DNA from: Bacteroidia bacterium | GTDB lineage: Bacteria > Bacteroidota > Bacteroidia > Bacteroidales > JAPLDU01 | DNA: 42,037 nt | Assembly (NCBI GenBank): GCA_026391255.1 | Contig: JAPLDU010000110.1 | Span: 1-42,037 of the forward strand | Direction: 5' to 3' | The notes under the pieces: generated by a model | The model's database searches: none | Seen by the model: only the letters and a program-made list of their open reading frames with translations | Told to the model about the DNA's origin: nothing | Made by a program: the position numbers and the translations under genes | Shown: positions 9,815 to 16,087 of the stretch, piece after piece | Position numbering within the stretch: position 1 is the first letter of the stretch | Layout of the letters: every line of letters starts with the position of its first letter

Positions 9815-9822
9815 CAAATGTA
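9815..9822 (-). promoter_or_regulatory. Candidate -7 box of the tricorn gene
   Basis: The minus strand reads TACATTTG, a perfect match to the Bacteroidota -7 consensus TAnnTTTG, about 20 nt upstream of the start codon at 9794. No convincing TTG -33 element lies at the usual spacing. The 134-bp gap to serS is otherwise AT-rich; a weak hairpin (cggttt/aaaccg) is near 9885-9903. Confidence 0.5.
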
Positions 9823-9928
9823 TTTGATAATCATGAAAAAAATCATGGATAATATGATTAATTATTTTTAAATCTTTCAATAAGCGGTTTTAACCAGTAA
9901 ACCGGTATAAATGATAGATATATTAAAA

Positions 9929-11203
9929 TTAATCAATCATATCAAATCCTGAATAGGGCACCAGGCATTCGGGAATCCTGATTCCATCCGGAGTCTGGAA
10001 ATTTTCAAGCAATGCAGCAACAATCCTGGGAAGGGCAAGAGCGCTGCCATTCAGGGTATGCGCCAGTTTGGTTTTTTTATCATTCTCATCCCTGAAGCGA
10101 AGTTTTAACCGGTTCGCCTGGAATGATTCAAAATTCGACACAGAGCTCACTTCCAGCCACTTTTGCTGTCCTGCAGCAAATACTTCAAAATCGTAAGTGA
10201 GCGCCGAGGTAAAACTCATATCGCCTCCGCATAGTTTTACAATCCTGTATGGAAGCCCGAGTTTTTTAACGAGTCTTTCCACATGATCCACCATCAGTTC
10301 AAGCGTGTCATAAGACCTGTCGGGATGTTCAATCACGACGATCTCCACTTTATCAAACTGGTGCAGCCGGTTAAGCCCGCGAACGTCTTTTCCGTACGAC
10401 CCTGCTTCCCTGCGGAAACAAGGAGTGTAGGCAGTATTCTTTACCGGGAAAGATGAACTTTCGAGGATCACATCCCGGTAAATGTTTGTAACAGGAACTT
10501 CGGCAGTCGGGATAAGATAAAAATTATCGAGTCCCACATGGTACATCTGGCCTTCCTTATCGGGCAACTGCCCGGTACCAAAGCCTGAATCCTCATTGAC
10601 CATCAATGGCGGCATCACCTCTACAAACCCTGCCTTGGATGCTTCGTCGAGGAAAAATGAAATGAGCGCACGTTGCAGTTTGGCTCCTTTTCCAATGTAG
10701 ACGGGAAATCCCGAGCCGGTCAGCTTATTGCCAAGTTCAAAATCAATGATGTTATACTTTTTTGCTAGATCCCAATGCGGAAAGGAAGCGTCTCCCAACT
10801 GTGGGATCACTCCGCCTTCCCTGATGATCTCGTTATCTTCGGCGCCCTTTCCTGTTGGTACAGAGCTATGAGGCAGGTTAGGCAATAGTACCAGAACGTT
10901 GTTAAGTTCCTTTTCGGTTTCATTGATACTGATCCCCAGTTCTTTTGACCTTTCTTTCAGTTCAGTGGTCTTTTGCCTGACCTGTCCGGCTTCCGCAGCC
11001 TGGCCGTTCTTCATGAGTATTCCTATCTGCCTCGAAATATTATTGATTTCAGCCAGGGTATTATCCAACTGATTTTGAGTTGATTTTCTGAGGTTATCAA
11101 GATCAATGACTTTCATTACCAGAGTAGTTGCGTCCATATTCTTGACTTTCAGCCTGTCAATTACTGTTTCTTTATTTTCCTGGATGAATTTTAATGTCAG
11201 CAT
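9929..11203 (-). CDS. serS: Seryl-tRNA synthetase
   Basis: 424 residues, the normal length. The N-terminal ~110 residues form the long antiparallel coiled-coil arm that contacts tRNA-Ser. The class II core shows TAE (233-235, serine binding), motif 2 (FRREAGSYGKDVRGLNRLHQ, from 263) and motif 3 (NGSALALPRIVAALLENFQ, 385-403). It charges tRNA-Ser, and also tRNA-Sec where present, with serine in the cytoplasm. The order rplU-rpmA-serS is common in Bacteroidota. Here a terminator and a 350-bp repeat-filled spacer separate rpmA from serS, so it probably has its own promoter, which I could not identify. The 41-bp repeat at 11205-11245 directly abuts its start. Confidence 0.98.
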   Translation of the reverse strand: MLTLKFIQENKETVIDRLKVKNMDATTLVMKVIDLDNLRKSTQNQLDNTLAEINNISRQIGILMKNGQAAEAGQVRQKTTELKERSKELGISINETEKELNNVLVLLPNLPHSSVPTGKGAEDNEIIREGGVIPQLGDASFPHWDLAKKYNIIDFELGNKLTGSGFPVYIGKGAKLQRALISFFLDEASKAGFVEVMPPLMVNEDSGFGTGQLPDKEGQMYHVGLDNFYLIPTAEVPVTNIYRDVILESSSFPVKNTAYTPCFRREAGSYGKDVRGLNRLHQFDKVEIVVIEHPDRSYDTLELMVDHVERLVKKLGLPYRIVKLCGGDMSFTSALTYDFEVFAAGQQKWLEVSSVSNFESFQANRLKLRFRDENDKKTKLAHTLNGSALALPRIVAALLENFQTPDGIRIPECLVPYSGFDMID

Positions 11204-11204
11204 A

Positions 11205-11245
11205 TAAATTAATTTGAAAATTTGAAAATGTGCAAATTTGAAAAT
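11205..11245 (+). repeat. 41-bp dispersed repeat, copy 1, abutting the serS start
   Basis: This stretch matches the reverse complement of 38932-38972 at 40 of 41 positions. It consists of aatttgaaaatttgaaaat-type units. Copy 1 lies immediately 5' of serS; copy 2 lies two bases beyond the DUF4293 stop codon. Confidence 0.85.
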
Positions 11246-11487
11246 TAAATCCGTTTCACTGGAATAAAATTAGCGACAACATGTTGGTAAGTTTTCTGTC
11301 ATAAGCACCTAAAGGACGAATAGACGTATGATACTCTGAAACCTTGAAACCCTGAAACCCTGGAACCCTGGAACTCATTCATAACTTATAATTCATAACT
11401 CATAACTCATAATTCGTAACTCGTAACTCGTAATTCGTAACTCGTAATTCGTAATTCGTAACTCAGACCGCCTGTTGCCTTCTTTAC
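11246..11487. repeat. Spacer with 8-mer and 7-mer arrays between serS and rpmA
   Basis: After ~90 bp of unremarkable AT-rich DNA come about four gaaaccct/ggaaccct 8-mers (11344-11372). Twelve consecutive 7-mers of consensus C(A/G)TAA(C/T)T follow at 11380-11463, with no phase slip. The same 7-mer family recurs at 39587-39635. No gene seen. Confidence 0.85.
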
Positions 11488-11537
11488 AAAAAAAAATCTC
11501 CTGACTTCTTTTACAAGCAAAAGCAGGAGATTTTTCT
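11488..11537 (-). terminator. Intrinsic terminator of the rplU-rpmA operon
   Basis: A 12-bp inverted repeat (11492-11503 with 11524-11535, core aatctcctg/caggagatt) has a 20-nt loop. Read on the minus strand, the stem ends in a long T tract. It begins about 20 bp after the rpmA stop. Confidence 0.85.
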
Positions 11538-11554
11538 GAATATGAAAGAAATTT

Positions 11555-12127
11555 TTATTCGGTTGGTTCGGCTGGTATTTCTTTTGAGTCCTCGATGGGA
11601 GTCTCAATGGTTTCAGTTTCGGTTTTCCAGGTTATATCAGAAACGGGAGTTTCAATTTTATCAATTACCGGAGCTTCAATGATATCAGTAACAGGAGTTT
11701 CAATGATATCGGTAACAGGAGTTTCACTTTTAACGGCAGCGGTTTTTTTCCTTTTTACAACAACGGGAGTTTCGCTTTTAACGGTAACTGTTTTTTTCCT
11801 TTTAACAATAACAGGAGCTTCAATTTCCGGGGTAACCGGGGTTTCACTTCTGAGAGGAATAGGTGCTTCATTTTTAAACGGAACGACTGATACATATGAA
11901 CGGTTGTTTTTCTTTTTCCTGAACTCAACAATACCATCAGTCAGGGCATATAAGGTATGATCTACTCCCATTCCTACGTTCAGTCCCGGGTTGTGGACGG
12001 TTCCCCTTTGCCTGACAATAATATTACCTGATCTGGCAAACTGGCCACCGTATATCTTCAGACCTAATCTTTTACTGTGTGATTCCCTGCCGTTTCTTGA
12101 ACTACCGGCTCCTTTTTTATGTGCCAT
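11555..12127 (-). CDS. rpmA: 50S ribosomal protein L27 with a long repetitive C-terminal extension
   Basis: 190 residues, more than twice the usual ~85. Residues 1-84 are a normal L27: [16 protein letters not shown], then [25 protein letters not shown] and GIVEFRKK. L27 sits near the peptidyl-transferase centre, with its N-terminus reaching the tRNA ends. Residues ~85-190 form an added tail of octapeptide units starting E(T/A)P(V/I), alternating acidic (TDII, IDKI) and basic (VKRKK) blocks, ending EIPAEPTE. The frame is uninterrupted, and a proper terminator follows the stop, so the tail is likely expressed. It lies 12 bp after rplU and is cotranscribed with it. An alternative is that the tail is a selfish repeat expansion tolerated at the ribosome surface. 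Confidence 0.95.
   Translation of the reverse strand: MAHKKGAGSSRNGRESHSKRLGLKIYGGQFARSGNIIVRQRGTVHNPGLNVGMGVDHTLYALTDGIVEFRKKKNNRSYVSVVPFKNEAPIPLRSETPVTPEIEAPVIVKRKKTVTVKSETPVVVKRKKTAAVKSETPVTDIIETPVTDIIEAPVIDKIETPVSDITWKTETETIETPIEDSKEIPAEPTE
11598..11885 (-). repeat. 24-bp in-frame coding repeat in the rpmA tail
   Basis: Units of 24 bp (for example 11646-11669, 11670-11693, 11694-11717) and 48-bp double units (11718-11765, 11766-11813) encode eight residues each. Neighbouring units such as 11670-11693 and 11694-11717 differ at only two positions, which suggests recent duplication. Confidence 0.85.
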
Positions 12128-12139
12128 CTTAAACCTTAA

Positions 12140-12457
12140 TTATTGTATTACAATATCTTCAATCTTAATCTGTGTGAAATCCTGGCGGTGACCATTGCGA
12201 ACCTGGTAACCTTTGCGTTTTTTCTTTTTAAAGACAATTACCTTGTCACCCCTGCTATGAGACAAGACAGTGGCAGATATTTTTGCACCCTCGATCACCG
12301 GATTTCCAACTTTGATTTCGCCATCATTATCTAATAAAAGCACTTTCTCAAAATCAACGGAGCTTCCTTCTTCGGCTTCCATCCGGTGTATGAAAATTTT
12401 CTTATCTTTTTCAACCTTAAACTGTTGTCCAGCTATTTCAACTATTGCGTACATCAC
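12140..12457 (-). CDS. rplU: 50S ribosomal protein L21
   Basis: 105 residues, the standard length. It shows YAIVEIAGQQFKVE at the N-terminus, the VGNPVIEGAKISATVL segment and the basic KKKKRKGYQVRNGHRQ stretch that contacts 23S rRNA. L21 binds 23S rRNA in the large subunit. Two adjacent Met codons (12457 and 12454) are possible starts, and MYAIVEIAGQQ is the more usual N-terminus. It is the first gene of the rplU-rpmA operon; the promoter lies at 12494-12522. Confidence 0.97.
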   Translation of the reverse strand: MMYAIVEIAGQQFKVEKDKKIFIHRMEAEEGSSVDFEKVLLLDNDGEIKVGNPVIEGAKISATVLSHSRGDKVIVFKKKKRKGYQVRNGHRQDFTQIKIEDIVIQ

Positions 12458-12493
12458 TTTTATTATTTACTGAGTAAAAAAGTTTTGGGACTG

Positions 12494-12522
12494 CAAAAGT
12501 ATATATTTTCATTTAAAAACAA
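12494..12522 (-). promoter_or_regulatory. rplU promoter
   Basis: The minus strand reads TTG (12522-12520), 18 nt, then TACTTTTG (12501-12494). This matches the Bacteroidota -33 TTG / -7 TAnnTTTG promoter with normal spacing, about 37 nt before the rplU start. Confidence 0.8.
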
Positions 12523-12552
12523 GACAAATAACAAAATATTTTTTAATAAGTG

Positions 12553-12582
12553 TTGTGAATAAAAAACTAAGTAGTATTTTTG
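12553..12582 (+). promoter_or_regulatory. rpmH promoter
   Basis: TTG at 12553-12555, a 19-nt spacer, then TATTTTTG at 12575-12582, a perfect Bacteroidota -7 box. It is divergent from the rplU promoter in the same 162-bp gap; the rpmH leader would be ~32 nt. Confidence 0.8.
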
Positions 12583-12619
12583 CACTCCGATTTTTATAAC
12601 AAACGTAAATATTTTAGCG

Positions 12620-12778
12620 ATGAAAAGAACATTTCAGCCATCCAACAGAAAAAGAAAGAATAAGCACGGGTTCCGTGAAAGAATGGCTACTGCAAACGGA
12701 CGCCGAGTCCTGGCTTCCCGCCGTGCCAAAGGCAGAAGTAAACTTACAGTGTCTGACGAATTAAAGCATAAGAGATAA
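12620..12778 (+). CDS. rpmH: 50S ribosomal protein L34
   Basis: 52 residues. The sequence is almost wholly L34 signature: [20 protein letters not shown], then [21 protein letters not shown]34 is a small basic large-subunit protein embedded in 23S rRNA. The C-terminal [12 protein letters not shown] is the kind of short extension seen in Bacteroidota. It is flanked by its own promoter and a terminator, so it is monocistronic. The usual neighbours rnpA and dnaA are absent. Confidence 0.97.
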   Translation: MKRTFQPSNRKRKNKHGFRERMATANGRRVLASRRAKGRSKLTVSDELKHKR

Positions 12779-12798
12779 TATCGAGCATAGTTCAAAAT

Positions 12799-12838
12799 AA
12801 AAAAAGGTAAGGCCATCTGGTTCTTACCTTTTTTATTT
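12799..12838 (+). terminator. rpmH intrinsic terminator
   Basis: An A/T-flanked stem (aaaaaggtaag at 12801-12811 with cttacctttttt at 12823-12834) with an 11-nt loop and a T-rich 3' arm, 22 nt after the rpmH stop. Confidence 0.85.
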
Positions 12839-12927
12839 ACTGTATATTACCTTGATCTGAAATTCACCATTTTACCGCTTGTGTTAAATAACATATTTGT
12901 ATTGATTTTCAGACAGATTAATTAATT

Positions 12928-12944
12928 ATTATTGCAGCAATAAT
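12928..12944. promoter_or_regulatory. 17-bp perfect palindrome upstream of the aminotransferase
   Basis: attattgc-a-gcaataat is a perfect dyad in an AT-rich region 115 bp before the aminotransferase start. It could be an operator; no specific regulator is implied by the sequence. The rest of 12839-12963 shows nothing recognisable. Confidence 0.3.
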
Positions 12945-12963
12945 TCAATGTAACTGAACAGGC

Positions 12964-13047
12964 AATAGGCACCAGGCATTAGGCATTAGGCAATTTACGA
13001 CTTACAACTTACGACTGTTGACTTACGACTAACAGCTAACTACTAAA
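12964..13047 (+). repeat. Drifting 7-mer array running into the aminotransferase leader
   Basis: Twelve consecutive 7-mers keep phase while their sequence changes: aataggc, accaggc, attaggc, attaggc, aatttac, gacttac, aacttac, gactgtt, gacttac, gactaac, agctaac, tactaaa. It ends 11 bp before the start codon at 13059. Confidence 0.8.
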
Positions 13048-13058
13048 ATCAAATAATT

Positions 13059-14375
13059 ATGAAGAATACTCCGATAAATTATGACATTGTTCGTTCAAAG
13101 ATAGAAGAGAGTGGTCTGGCCAGTGTTGGTAAAGCCTCTATCAGGGAAATTGTCAGGCTGATCAATGTGATCGAAAAAGCGACAGGCGAAAAATATATCC
13201 GCATGGAAATGGGTGTTCCAGGGTTAGCCCCTTCCAGTATTGGTACAGAAGCTGAAATTGCAGCCCTAAAAAGGGGAGTGGCATCAATATATCCGGACAT
13301 TGAGGGTGTGGAAGCTCTGAAAAATGAAGCATCCCGCTTCGTGAAGCTGTTCCTCAATATTGAAATTGATCCTTCTCACTGCATCCCCACTGTTGGCTCT
13401 ATGATGGGCGCTTTTGCCTCATTCCTGGTTTCCTGTCGCCGTGATATTAAAAAAGATGTTACTCTTTTTATTGATCCCGGTTTCCCGGTACAGAAACAGC
13501 AGCACCATGTGCTCGGGTTTAAATACGAAACATTCGACGTTTATAATTACAGGGGAGAAAAATTGCGCGATAAACTGGAATCCTACTTGTCAAAAGGGAA
13601 TATCTCCACCATTATTTATTCGAATCCAAACAATCCTTCCTGGATTTGTTTCACTATTGAAGAACTGAAGATCATCGGGGAAATGGCCAATAAATATGAT
13701 GTGGTTGTGATGGAAGACCTGGCGTATTTTGCCATGGATTTCAGGAAGGATTATTCAAAACCCGGCCTGCCTCCTTTTCAACCGTCAGTAGCTAATTATA
13801 CGGACAATTACATTTTGCTGATTTCCAGTTCAAAAGCATTCAGTTATGCCGGTCAGAGAATTGGCCTGATGGCTATTTCCGACAGTCTATTCGTGCGCAA
13901 GTTTCCCGACCTGAAAAGGTACTTCAGTTCAGATACATTTGGATATGCGATGATCTACGGTGCTGTATATTCCATCTCCTCCGGTACCTGTCATTCCGGG
14001 CAATATGCCTTACATGCAATGCTGAAGGCTGCAAACGACGGTGAATATGACTTTGTTGAGGACGTGAAGGAGTATGGCGAAAAAGCCAAAATCATGAAGA
14101 AAATGTTTACCGATAACGGTTTCAGGATTGTTTACGATACTGATATTGATCAGCCCATTGCCGACGGATTTTATTTTACATTCTCCTATCCGGGATTTAC
14201 CGGTGTTCAGCTTTCAGAAGAATTGCTTTATTACGGAATCAGCGCTATTACCCTTGATATAACAGGCAGTGAGAGAAAGGAAGGCATGAGGGCCTGTGTT
14301 TCCCAGGTGAAAAGAACCCAGTTTGCCGATCTGGAATTACGCCTCAGAAAATTCTACGAAGATCATCCGGCCTGA
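13059..14375 (+). CDS. PLP-dependent class I/II aminotransferase
   Basis: 438 residues, soluble, fold type I. PLP-binding residues are visible: the NPNNP loop (residues 189-193, N192), MEDLAYF (D220 and Y223, which contact the pyridine ring and phenolic oxygen), the Schiff-base lysine K259 in ISSSKAFSYAGQRIG, and R267. The serine-rich SSSK context is common in AspC/DapL-like aminotransferases. The amino-acid substrate cannot be told from sequence. The YfcE-like gene follows after 153 bp on the same strand; no shared pathway is evident. No promoter of the TAnnTTTG type was found; a palindrome and a 7-mer array lie upstream. Confidence 0.92.
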   Translation: MKNTPINYDIVRSKIEESGLASVGKASIREIVRLINVIEKATGEKYIRMEMGVPGLAPSSIGTEAEIAALKRGVASIYPDIEGVEALKNEASRFVKLFLNIEIDPSHCIPTVGSMMGAFASFLVSCRRDIKKDVTLFIDPGFPVQKQQHHVLGFKYETFDVYNYRGEKLRDKLESYLSKGNISTIIYSNPNNPSWICFTIEELKIIGEMANKYDVVVMEDLAYFAMDFRKDYSKPGLPPFQPSVANYTDNYILLISSSKAFSYAGQRIGLMAISDSLFVRKFPDLKRYFSSDTFGYAMIYGAVYSISSGTCHSGQYALHAMLKAANDGEYDFVEDVKEYGEKAKIMKKMFTDNGFRIVYDTDIDQPIADGFYFTFSYPGFTGVQLSEELLYYGISAITLDITGSERKEGMRACVSQVKRTQFADLELRLRKFYEDHPA

Positions 14376-14410
14376 TGACAGGAATCAGGTATCAGGATCA
14401 TATCTATTTT

Positions 14411-14498
14411 CCTAGTCCTTGTCTTAGTTTTAGTCTTGTCAGGAATTTGACCAGGACTAAAATTAGGACTAAGATTAAAACTTAGACAAAGACAAGGA
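14411..14498. repeat. Imperfect inverted repeat between aminotransferase and phosphoesterase
   Basis: gtccttgtcttagttttagtc (14416-14435) is mirrored imperfectly by the tract gattaaaacttagacaaag...gacaaggac (14473-14498). Both arms are made of gtctt/aagac-type short units. It could fold in RNA and may act as a terminator or attenuator, but it lacks a clean T tract. Confidence 0.5.
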
Positions 14499-14528
14499 CA
14501 AAGACAATGTCTAAGACTATCAAAAAGG

Positions 14529-15023
14529 ATGATGAAAATTGGATTGTTGTCAGACACTCATGGTTATTTGAGCCAGAGTATGCTTACTTTTTTTTCGGAT
14601 TGCGATGAGATCTGGCATGCCGGTGATTTCGGTCATGCAGGTATTGCAGAGCAACTGTCAGAATTCCGGCCTTTAAAAGGAGTGTATGGCAATATTGACG
14701 GATCGGATATTCGCATAGAATTTCCGGAAAAACTGAGATTCAAGTGTGAAGAAACGGATGTGCTAATTTGTCATATTGGCGGGTATCCGGGAAACTACGA
14801 CAGGAAAATCAGGCAGGAATTGATGGATAATCCACCGGATCTGTTCATCTGTGGCCATTCACACATTTTAAAAGTGATGTATGATAAAAAACTGGGTTTT
14901 CTGCATATAAACCCGGGTGCAGCCGGTAAATACGGATTTCATCATGTGTTAACATCCGTAAGGTTTGAAGTGGATGAGAAGAAAATCAGTAAGCTTGAAA
15001 TACTTGAAATACAAAGAAAATAA
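14529..15023 (+). CDS. YfcE/MJ0936-type metallophosphoesterase
   Basis: 164 residues, normal for this family. Metal ligands are all present: D9 and H11 (SDTHG), D33 (HAGDF), N55 (GNID), H82 (CHIGG), H110 and H112 (GHSH). These proteins are small cytosolic Mn-dependent phosphodiesterases active on bis-pNPP in vitro; the physiological substrate is generally unknown. Start may be Met-1 or Met-2 (ATGATG). The stop codon TAA (15021-15023) is the first three bases of a TAAGTTA 7-mer array. Confidence 0.93.
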   Translation: MMKIGLLSDTHGYLSQSMLTFFSDCDEIWHAGDFGHAGIAEQLSEFRPLKGVYGNIDGSDIRIEFPEKLRFKCEETDVLICHIGGYPGNYDRKIRQELMDNPPDLFICGHSHILKVMYDKKLGFLHINPGAAGKYGFHHVLTSVRFEVDEKKISKLEILEIQRK

Positions 15024-15056
15024 GTTATAAGTTATAAGTTATAAGTCAAAAGTTAA
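15021..15056 (+). repeat. 7-mer array starting at the phosphoesterase stop codon
   Basis: TAAGTTA is repeated three times in phase from 15021, then taagtca and aaagtta. The first TAA is the stop codon. Because 7 is not a multiple of 3, the copies place stop codons in all three frames. Confidence 0.85.
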
Positions 15057-15141
15057 TTTACATATTCAGACTATAGACTTTCAATGATTTAGAAATTGTT
15101 TAGAATTTAAAATATTTCTGTTATATAATTCATATTCAACT

Positions 15142-15313
15142 TCTTTTGCTTGCCCAAAAGAACTTAGCGAAGCAGTCTCACGAACCCCGACCTGTCGGGG
15201 TGAGTAACCAAAAGGGCACCCCGAACGAGACGTTTCGACATTTCGTCAAGCTCAATGACCTCAAGCTCAACGCCCACTTCTTTTGGCAACCGGCCATTGA
15301 GCCTGTCGAAATG
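15142..15313. repeat. Nested palindromic element (MITE- or REP-like)
   Basis: Several hairpins are stacked: cttttgcttgcccaaaag (15142-15159), CCCCGAC-CT-GTCGGGG (15185-15200), and 15239-15257 pairing with 15295-15313 (catttcgtcaagctcaatg with cattgagcctgtcgaaatg, 17 of 19). An outer pair joins ttgcccaaaagaa to ttcttttggcaa (15278-15289). The GC content is higher than the surroundings. It has the look of a non-autonomous repeat; no transposase is present. The frame open across it (15146-15385) is not gene-like. Confidence 0.65.
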
Positions 15314-15558
15314 GCATGTTGTATTCCATCCCGGTTTACCGGGAGACGTCTAACGCACAGGGCTTTCATGGTCACATTTATGTAAAAAGGATATGGGAAA
15401 AGTCATTTATTTCAAATATTTTCATAATAAATTAGGTGTGAAGCTTAGAATAAAAAAATACATAACATCATCTGGAAATATTCAAAACAGTTTATAGAAC
15501 AAATATTGTTTTACAAATTTCAACTTATTACTTAACACTCATAACTCATCACTTTATC
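15314..15558. other. AT-rich spacer with no gene seen
   Basis: No coding pattern, tRNA or clear hairpin is seen. Near its end (15536-15555) are degenerate cataact/catcact units of the same 7-mer family as 11380-11463. Confidence 0.6.
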
Positions 15559-15607
15559 CTGATACCTGATACCTGATACTAGATACCTGATCACTCATCA
15601 CTATTTT
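15559..15607 (-). repeat. 7-mer array ending in the lipoprotein stop codon
   Basis: ctgatac three times, then tagatac, ctgatca, ctcatca and ctatttt, all in phase. The last unit begins with cta (15601-15603), the stop codon of the minus-strand lipoprotein gene. Confidence 0.8.
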
Positions 15608-15981
15608 ACGGGTCTTTTATCAATCTTTTCAAGAATAACAGGTCTTTCTTTTCCCTGCATTTTAAGGTTTAGAAATCCATTCGCAAATCTGTATGAAAGC
15701 ACTTTATCTCCCTTATTCGATTGGAGAGTCAATATTTTTTCAGTAATATTCAGTTTGTATGGCTGGTCTTGTTCCCTTATCTCACTTGGGTATCCCATGT
15801 CGTACCTGCCATCTGTCTTAAATTCAATCCAGAGTGATTTTTTTCCACCTTTCCAGATTCCGATGATATCTTTTGTATCGTCGCCTGTAAGTTTGAGGCT
15901 GCTCGTTTTATGATGGGTACAGGAAAACAGTACCATGATTAGAAAAGCAGGAAGAAGAAGACATTTTACACATGATTTCAT
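15601..15981 (-). CDS. Small lipoprotein, possibly lipocalin-like
   Basis: 126 residues. The N-terminus MKSCVKCLLLPAFLIMVLFS-C has a basic start, hydrophobic core and a lipobox with Cys-21 as the lipidation site. The mature part shows IIGIWKG, SLWIEFKTDGRYDMGY and a beta-rich pattern, reminiscent of the lipocalin-like stress proteins common in Bacteroidota; this is a tentative match. A basic end (IDKRPVK) closes it. It is probably anchored in a membrane facing the periplasm or surface. Function unknown. It may be transcribed alone from the -7 box at 16031. Confidence 0.75.
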   Translation of the reverse strand: MKSCVKCLLLPAFLIMVLFSCTHHKTSSLKLTGDDTKDIIGIWKGGKKSLWIEFKTDGRYDMGYPSEIREQDQPYKLNITEKILTLQSNKGDKVLSYRFANGFLNLKMQGKERPVILEKIDKRPVK

Positions 15982-16030
15982 AAAATCCTATATTAAACCG
16001 GATAATAATACAACGAGATATAGATAATGG

Positions 16031-16038
16031 CAAATGTA
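16031..16038 (-). promoter_or_regulatory. Candidate -7 box of the lipoprotein gene
   Basis: The minus strand reads TACATTTG, matching TAnnTTTG, 50 nt before the start codon at 15981. No TTG lies at the usual -33 distance. Confidence 0.4.
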
Positions 16039-16087
16039 AAGATTGTCCAATTTATGTTTAAGCTCTATTTCATAAATTAATTAAAAA

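Noticed and set aside
11407-11607. A minus-strand frame ending in repeated SYELRVTSYEL
   Set aside because: It simply reads through the 7-mer array and the terminator; the period of 7 bp makes a 7-residue repeat in any open frame.
11595-11960. A 121-codon plus-strand frame with repeats such as TGVSMISV and FFLLTITG
   Set aside because: It is the antisense image of the 24-bp repeats in the rpmA tail; the sense strand carries L27 with its promoter-operon context and terminator.
15146-15385. A 79-codon plus-strand frame in the spacer after the phosphoesterase
   Set aside because: It crosses a set of nested inverted repeats, has no recognisable domain or initiation signal, and its composition follows the palindromic element.
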